Assembly (NCBI GenBank): GCA_937967285.1
Contig: CALBSU010000330.1
Location: forward strand, 1 to 12,136
Direction: 5' to 3'
DNA from: an uncultured Acidobacteriota bacterium
Lineage (GTDB): Bacteria; Acidobacteriota; Blastocatellia; RBC074
DNA length: 12,136 nucleotides
Shown here: positions 1-12,136 of the stretch, piece by piece
Layout: every line of letters starts with the position of its first letter
Position numbering within the stretch: position 1 is the stretch's first letter
Made by a program: the position numbers and the translations under genes
Notes under the pieces: generated by a model
What the model was told of the DNA's origin: nothing
The model's database searches: none
What the model saw: the letters and a program-made list of their open reading frames with translations, nothing else

Positions 1-10
1 TCGATGAAGC

Positions 11-1201
11 TCACCGCCACCGCGTGTAGCGGACCGCACGGATATTGCCGTTCGCGTCAGTCACGGCAACCAGTTGAAGACCAGTCGGCAGGCGTCCGAA
101 ATCGAGCACCGTCTGTCCATCGACCCGCTTCTTCTTGTATTTGTCGCCCAGCGTATTCCTGACATCCTCGAGCGACCAGTTGACCAGCAGTTCGACGCGG
201 TTGAGCAGCTCCTCAGGTCTGGCGAAGCTTATCCTGAGGCCGCTGTAAAAGCTGAGGAATTTGATCGAGTAATCGAACCCGGCATCGGTCTCGTTCTCCC
301 TGATCACGGCGGCAGTTCGAGCCAGATCGACGACGTCACGCGCGGTGTAAAGCCCGATCCCCTCGACCAGCCTGTAGAAGAATGCGAGCGCCTGATCCGG
401 TCTGAGGAACATCGGTTCCTGAGCCGACAGCCCGAGTTTCCCGCGAGAGACGTAATCGACCGCGTTATCGATCCTGGGTTCGGAGGCCGGCGGATCGTCC
501 GTCGATTCGATGCGGCCGGGCGCCGCGGGTCTCGACGGCTGAAGCTGAGCCAGCGTCAATCGCACCTCATCGCCGATCATTCCCCTTGCGTAATTGATCG
601 GCAGAGCGAAATTGATGTTCTGACCGCTCTTCATCAGCCCGGTGATGATGCCGATGACTTTCCCTTTGGAATCGAAGACCGCCCCGCCGCTGCTGCCGTC
701 GCTGATCGGCGCGGTGATCTGAAAGACGCGGTGAGTCTCAAGCCTGCGCACGCCGCTGATGATCCCCGTCGAGAGCGAGTTGGCAAGCCCCTCAGGGCTG
801 CTGATGGCGACGATCGGCTCTCCCGTCTCGGTCCTGTCAGAATCTCCCAGCTCGACCACCGGCAGATTGAAACCGTCGATCCTGATGATCGCGATATCGC
901 GCACTTCGTCGATCGCGATAATCCTGTCGGTCAGCCACATGTCGCCGCCGGGCAGCTTGACGCGGATCTTCGTCGCTCCACGGATGACGTGCAGATTGCT
1001 GATGATCGCTCCGGCAGGCGTGACGATGAATCCGCTTCCCTGCCCCGTCACCTCGCCGCGCTCGCCCAGCGTCTCGATCAGCACTACCGCCGGCCCGTTC
1101 TTTTTCGCAATCTCGGCAGCGGATTGAGCGCTCACCTGAATTGAAACGAAAACAATAAAGATGATTGTCTGGAATATCCTGATCAGGCCGGTTAATTTCA
1201 T
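11..1201 (-). CDS. Secreted trypsin-like (S1C/HtrA-type) serine protease with unassigned C-terminal region, no PDZ
   Basis: This is a 396-residue exported serine endopeptidase. Residues 1-25 form a signal peptide: a short Lys/Arg start, a hydrophobic stretch, then VSA-Q. The chymotrypsin-like fold covers about residues 30-215. Its triad is visible as His71 (ISNLHVI), Asp102 (EVRDIAII) and Ser171 (SDGSSGGAVF). HtrA proteases normally carry a PDZ domain next. Here a Pro/Ser-rich linker (about 220-245) leads to some 150 residues, mixed helix and strand in appearance, that I do not recognise. I chose the ATG at 1201 because a signal peptide follows directly and a GGAG lies 11 nt upstream. A longer frame to 1354 would overlap the preceding gene and bury the signal peptide. 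Only 4 nt separate this start from the stop of the GHL10 gene, so translation is probably coupled. Family assignment is firm; substrate is unknown. It may process or regulate the neighbouring wall hydrolases (inference). Confidence 0.87.
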   Translation of the reverse strand: MKLTGLIRIFQTIIFIVFVSIQVSAQSAAEIAKKNGPAVVLIETLGERGEVTGQGSGFIVTPAGAIISNLHVIRGATKIRVKLPGGDMWLTDRIIAIDEVRDIAIIRIDGFNLPVVELGDSDRTETGEPIVAISSPEGLANSLSTGIISGVRRLETHRVFQITAPISDGSSGGAVFDSKGKVIGIITGLMKSGQNINFALPINYARGMIGDEVRLTLAQLQPSRPAAPGRIESTDDPPASEPRIDNAVDYVSRGKLGLSAQEPMFLRPDQALAFFYRLVEGIGLYTARDVVDLARTAAVIRENETDAGFDYSIKFLSFYSGLRISFARPEELLNRVELLVNWSLEDVRNTLGDKYKKKRVDGQTVLDFGRLPTGLQLVAVTDANGNIRAVRYTRWR

Positions 1202-1205
1202 TCGC

Positions 1206-2540
1206 TTACTGACTCCGAATTTGCTGAGATCCGCTTTTGAGCGCCTCGTGGACGCGTTTGAGGTAGTCCGCCTGGGGATTGAGCGGCGAGGCCTGGATGG
1301 AGCTGTCGTAGGAAAAAAGAATAAACCCCTGGGCGCCGAGCTCGCGCGCCACATTGATCTTTTCGATCGTCTGGTCGGCCGTCTGGCGCCATGCGCCGAT
1401 GCCTCCCCAGACTCGCCTGCCCGCAGAGTTGGCGATAGCAGAGCTGATCTGGCGCCGGAATGACTCGGTCTCAGTGGTGTAAGCCATCGGACAGAGGATG
1501 TCGAGCCAGCCGCGACTGAGCCACAGCTTCCAGTCCTGATAGCGCGATCGAGACGCCTCAGTCTCGTTGGCGAAGACCGCCGCCGAGACGAGCGCGTTCG
1601 ATCTGATACGCTTGACGCCCTTGTAGATCCTTCCGACCAGATCAGTCACCTGGTCTCGCTGAAACTGTGCATATTTCTCAGGGAAAGACGTAGCGTAGAT
1701 GAGCGGATCTTTCTCGAACTCCTTCGCCAGGAAGTCCCTGTTTTCAGTATCGAGATCCTTCTCGATCATGGCCCGGAACCGGTCGAGTGAGACACGACTG
1801 TAATCGAACTGCGGGTTCGGGTAACGGACGTAGTCGAAATGCAGCCCGTCGACTTCGTAGTTCCGAGCCACATCCATCCAGATCTCGAAGATATTGTCCT
1901 TTACCTGTGGGTGCGCCGGCGAGGTGTAGAGGCCTTCAAGTTCGGTTCGCTGCTGTTTTGAATGCTCGACGATTTGCGACAGGTAGCCGGGGTCGGCGGG
2001 ATCCGTGCCGTAGAGCTCCTTCGATATCGCCTTCGGAACCATGATCCATTCCGGATGACGGTAGATCAGGTGCCCTCTGTTTCTCGGCAGGGGATCGAGG
2101 TTCGCGACGAGATACATGTTGATCCACGCGTGAACCCTGATGCCGACCAGATGGGCCTGATCGATCACCTGCGCCAGAGGATCGAACTGTCCGGGCTGAG
2201 TTCCCAGCTCCTCGGCGCGAGGTTCAAGGTTGGACGCGTACCACGCATCGCCCCGCCCGCGAATCTGAACCACCAGATCCGTAAATCCGTTCTCCTTGGT
2301 GCGTGCAACCAGCTCACGCACGGCCTCAGGCGATGTCAGTGTATGACGCACCACCCACAGGGCGCGGGACTCGAAACCGTACGAAGGCTCCGGCGTCGGA
2401 GTCGATACCGGCGTAATCAGGTTTGAAAAAGGTTGAGGCAGAGAGAGGCTGACGACCGGCGCGGCGGTCTTCTGCGCCGGCAGAAGCGCCGTCAGCAGCA
2501 GCAGCAGATAGCAGACTATGATTCCCGTGCCTCGTTTCAT
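1206..2540 (-). CDS. GHL10/DUF187 (COG1649) family glycoside hydrolase, exported
   Basis: This 444-residue protein resembles the family-10-like (GHL10) glycoside hydrolases such as E. coli DigH (YddW) and B. subtilis YngK. DigH cuts peptide-free (denuded) peptidoglycan strands. Residues 1-26 are a signal peptide with a five-leucine core (residues 12-16); no lipobox cysteine is evident. After a Pro/Thr linker (about 40-55) the TIM-barrel signatures appear in order: ESRALWVV (57-64), VQIRGRGDAWY (91-101), GIRVHAWIN (133-141), DGLHFDYVRYP (231-241) and ILCPMAYT (348-355). The acidic residues of the FDYVRYP strand and nearby are likely catalytic or substrate-binding, by family analogy. The gene starts 33 nt after the amidase-muramidase fusion and ends 4 nt before the protease, so the three probably form an operon. 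The DYVRYP form of the signature differs from the DDYFYP form I associate with DigH, so exact substrate specificity is uncertain. Denuded glycan strands are the favoured guess from context. Confidence 0.85.
   Translation of the reverse strand: MKRGTGIIVCYLLLLLTALLPAQKTAAPVVSLSLPQPFSNLITPVSTPTPEPSYGFESRALWVVRHTLTSPEAVRELVARTKENGFTDLVVQIRGRGDAWYASNLEPRAEELGTQPGQFDPLAQVIDQAHLVGIRVHAWINMYLVANLDPLPRNRGHLIYRHPEWIMVPKAISKELYGTDPADPGYLSQIVEHSKQQRTELEGLYTSPAHPQVKDNIFEIWMDVARNYEVDGLHFDYVRYPNPQFDYSRVSLDRFRAMIEKDLDTENRDFLAKEFEKDPLIYATSFPEKYAQFQRDQVTDLVGRIYKGVKRIRSNALVSAAVFANETEASRSRYQDWKLWLSRGWLDILCPMAYTTETESFRRQISSAIANSAGRRVWGGIGAWRQTADQTIEKINVARELGAQGFILFSYDSSIQASPLNPQADYLKRVHEALKSGSQQIRSQ
1213..1216 (-). 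promoter_or_regulatory. Shine-Dalgarno deciding the protease start
   Basis: On the minus strand GGAG stands 11 nt before the ATG at 1201 and lies inside the last codons of the preceding GHL10 gene. It supports the internal ATG over the longer open frame and suggests ribosomes ending the upstream gene can restart here. Confidence 0.5.
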
Positions 2541-2547
2541 ATCGGTA

Positions 2548-2568
2548 CGCCGGCCCCCCCCGCCGGCG
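2548..2568 (-). promoter_or_regulatory. GC hairpin with a G8 loop just before the GHL10 start codon
   Basis: In the 33-nt gap between the fusion gene and the GHL10 gene, perfect 6-bp arms CGCCGG and CCGGCG enclose a 9-nt loop that on the mRNA reads C followed by eight Gs. The hairpin ends 7 nt before the ATG at 2540. The G run is the only purine-rich SD-like sequence near that start. The structure could therefore limit initiation unless opened by ribosomes arriving from upstream. The structure is seen; the regulatory role is inferred. Confidence 0.35.
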
Positions 2569-2573
2569 AATCC

Positions 2574-5054
<2,481 letters not shown>

Positions 5055-5132
5055 GAAATGACTTGCCTCTATCCTCTTGTTTTCTGAAACAGCAGGGAGA
5101 CAAGTTTTACCACATTAATTCAAAATGATTAA

Positions 5133-6962
<1,830 letters not shown>

Positions 6963-6968
6963 CAACTA

Positions 6969-6972
6969 CTCC
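6969..6972 (-). promoter_or_regulatory. Shine-Dalgarno deciding the haloperoxidase start
   Basis: GGAG on the minus strand lies 6 nt before the ATG at 6962. The alternative in-frame TTG (6963-6965) would be only 3 nt away, so the ATG is the better start. Confidence 0.65.
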
Positions 6973-7082
6973 AATAATCCGGATGACAAGCGTCGATCTA
7001 ATGCTCTTTCGTTAATGCCGGCATGTAAAAGATACGACTCGAGGGGCTACCAGGCGGGGGTCTGATGTGAGTTCGCTATCCA

Positions 7083-7110
7083 ATTATCTTTTGTTTTCGC
7101 TGAATGTAAA
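7083..7110 (-). promoter_or_regulatory. Sigma70-like promoter for the haloperoxidase gene
   Basis: On the minus strand TTTACA (7105-7110) and GATAAT (7083-7088) are separated by 16 bp, each one base from consensus, in an AT-rich patch. Transcription would start near 7075, giving a leader of about 110 nt before the ATG at 6962. This is the best promoter match I found in the window. It may also serve the wall-hydrolase genes downstream by readthrough. Confidence 0.55.
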
Positions 7111-7165
7111 CATAAAAATCGAATTTTTAATCGGAAATTTCAGGGATCAGACGCAAAGAAATTTT

Positions 7166-7306
<141 letters not shown>

Positions 7307-7313
7307 TCATCCC

Positions 7314-11594
<4,281 letters not shown>

Positions 11595-11600
11595 AGTTCT

Positions 11601-11605
11601 CTCCC
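11601..11605 (-). promoter_or_regulatory. Shine-Dalgarno of the surface protein gene
   Basis: GGGAG on the minus strand sits 6 nt before the ATG at 11594, an ideal spacing that fixes this start. A CTCCC about 38 nt further upstream in the leader could pair with it. Confidence 0.65.
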
Positions 11606-11638
11606 AATGCCGCAGATGCAGCTAAGATGTGGCGGGCC

Positions 11639-11667
11639 ATTTGGGAGGAGGTGTGAGGGCCCCAAAT
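11639..11667 (-). promoter_or_regulatory. Leader hairpin with anti-SD-like loop upstream of the surface protein gene
   Basis: On the mRNA, perfect 7-nt arms ATTTGGG and CCCAAAT flank a 15-nt loop containing CACACCTCCT. The loop plus the right arm give CTCCTCCC, complementary to the gene's own GGGAG ribosome binding site. This allows two exclusive pairings: a local hairpin, or sequestration of the ribosome site. No U run follows, so it is not a standard terminator. The complementarity is seen; the switch is inferred. Confidence 0.3.
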
Positions 11668-11783
11668 ACGGTTTGAAAATATCATATCCTGATCACAACA
11701 TACAATCCTTATTTTTTCTTGTAGCGTATATGCTGATTTTTTCGTTGAAGCGCCAAAATGACAGGAGATTTAAGTGAAGTGCA

Positions 11784-12136
11784 TCAGAAGAGCGCGTCGA
11801 GGGCGTCGGTGACTGAGCGGACTCCGATGATTTCGACGCGGTCGTCCTGGTCGAGGCCCGAGAGGTTGTTCCGGGGCATGATGACACGTTTGAAGCCCAT
11901 GCGGGCGATTTCGCGGAGGCGGATGGCGGCGTGAGCTGAGGCGCGGACCTCGCCGGCGAGACCGACCTCGCCGAAGACGATCGTATGCTCGCTGATCGGG
12001 ATATTTCTGAAGCTCGAGGTGACGGCGGCGACGATGCCGAGATCGACCGCCGGCTCGTCGATCGAGATTCCGCCGACGAGATTGACGAAGATGTCGTCGC
12101 CGCTGAGGTGGAAACCGAGCCGTTTTTCGAGCATGG
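11784..12136 (-). CDS. radA: RadA (Sms) DNA repair/recombination ATPase, C-terminal Lon-like part only (5' end outside window)
   Basis: Only the last roughly 117 codons are present; the frame stays open through the window edge at 12136. The visible part is the Lon-protease-like C-terminal domain of RadA: LEKRLGFHLSGDDIFVN, then GGISIDEPAVDLGIVAA, FGEVGLAGEVR, RLREIARMGFKRVIMP and a final region giving the usual branch-migration-family ending. The full protein is normally about 450 residues, with an N-terminal zinc finger and a RecA-like ATPase domain, all outside this window. RadA is a cytoplasmic helicase-like ATPase that drives branch migration of recombination intermediates. The apparent start Met near 12134 is internal. 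The gene is unrelated in function to its neighbours and is likely part of the vertical core genome. Confidence 0.95.
   Translation of the reverse strand, partial: MLEKRLGFHLSGDDIFVNLVGGISIDEPAVDLGIVAAVTSSFRNIPISEHTIVFGEVGLAGEVRASAHAAIRLREIARMGFKRVIMPRNNLSGLDQDDRVEIIGVRSVTDALDALF

Larger units (their letters stand above)
11595..11783. other. 189-bp intergenic region between radA and the surface protein gene
   Basis: There is no coding sequence. It contains an AT-rich part near radA (about 11680-11765) in which I find no convincing -35/-10 pair, and a GC-rich leader part with the hairpin described separately. No intrinsic terminator for radA is visible (no stem followed by a U run), so readthrough from radA into the surface protein gene is possible. 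Confidence 0.5.

Noticed and set aside
74..1144. Plus-strand open frame opposite the protease gene
   Set aside because: Arg/Asp-rich sequence without motifs, lying over the protease with an intact catalytic triad on the minus strand.
1202..1354. N-terminal extension of the protease
   Set aside because: It overlaps the GHL10 coding sequence and would bury a normal signal peptide 51 residues inside the protein. The ATG at 1201 with an upstream GGAG is better.
5055..5132. Separate promoter or terminator between the haloperoxidase and fusion genes
   Set aside because: There is only a loose CTTGT/ACAAG inverted pair with a 19-nt loop and no convincing -35/-10 pair, so neither was annotated.
11643..11655. 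Strong plus-strand GGAGGAGG ribosome site
   Set aside because: The only nearby start, GTG, is followed at once by a stop, and no plus-strand gene follows. It is better read as an anti-SD-like tract on the minus-strand leader.

Overview
The window is a bacterial chromosomal segment of moderately high GC (about 55-60% by eye). All six recognisable genes lie on the minus strand, so transcription runs from high to low coordinates. No RNA genes, CRISPR arrays, transposase genes or phage genes were found. The taxon cannot be fixed from sequence alone. A secreted beta-helix protein with CSLREA-like and choice-of-anchor-Q-like signatures, Bacteroidota-style PKD-like repeats, Tat export and several periplasmic hydrolases together suggest a diderm environmental bacterium. 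My best guess is Acidobacteriota (Blastocatellia-like), as an inference only.

Layout from right to left (direction of transcription). (1) 11784-12136: the 3' end of radA (DNA repair), cut by the window edge. (2) 11595-11783: a leader with a small hairpin and an anti-Shine-Dalgarno-like tract. (3) 7314-11594: a 1426-residue secreted modular surface protein. It has a signal peptide, a beta-helix, about 300 residues of glycine-rich sequence, a choice-of-anchor-Q-like end, PKD/Ig-like repeats and an unrecognised C-terminal module of about 300 residues. (4) 6963-7313: a gene-free stretch with a perfect 42-bp inverted repeat (54-bp loop) built on GCCAAG motifs, followed by a good sigma70-like promoter. 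(5) 5133-6962: a Tat-exported vanadium-dependent haloperoxidase of the algal bromoperoxidase type. It has an alanine where the vanadate-binding serine normally sits. (6) 11-5054: three closely spaced genes. They encode a fusion of a serine-beta-lactamase-fold amidase-like domain (AmiE/YbbE type) with an exo-N-acetylmuramidase domain (NamZ, DUF1343/GH171), a GHL10/DUF187 glycoside hydrolase (same broad group as E. coli DigH), and a trypsin-like serine protease with an unassigned C-terminal region.

The most coherent system is this last cluster. In Bacillus subtilis, AmiE and NamZ are separate enzymes of cell-wall recovery, and DigH-type GHL10 enzymes cut peptide-free glycan strands. One exported fusion that could strip stem peptides and release MurNAc, next to a GHL10 glycosidase and a secreted protease, reads as a periplasmic peptidoglycan-turnover or scavenging cassette. 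That pathway is inference from domain identity and gene order. The haloperoxidase upstream has its own promoter and no evident functional link.
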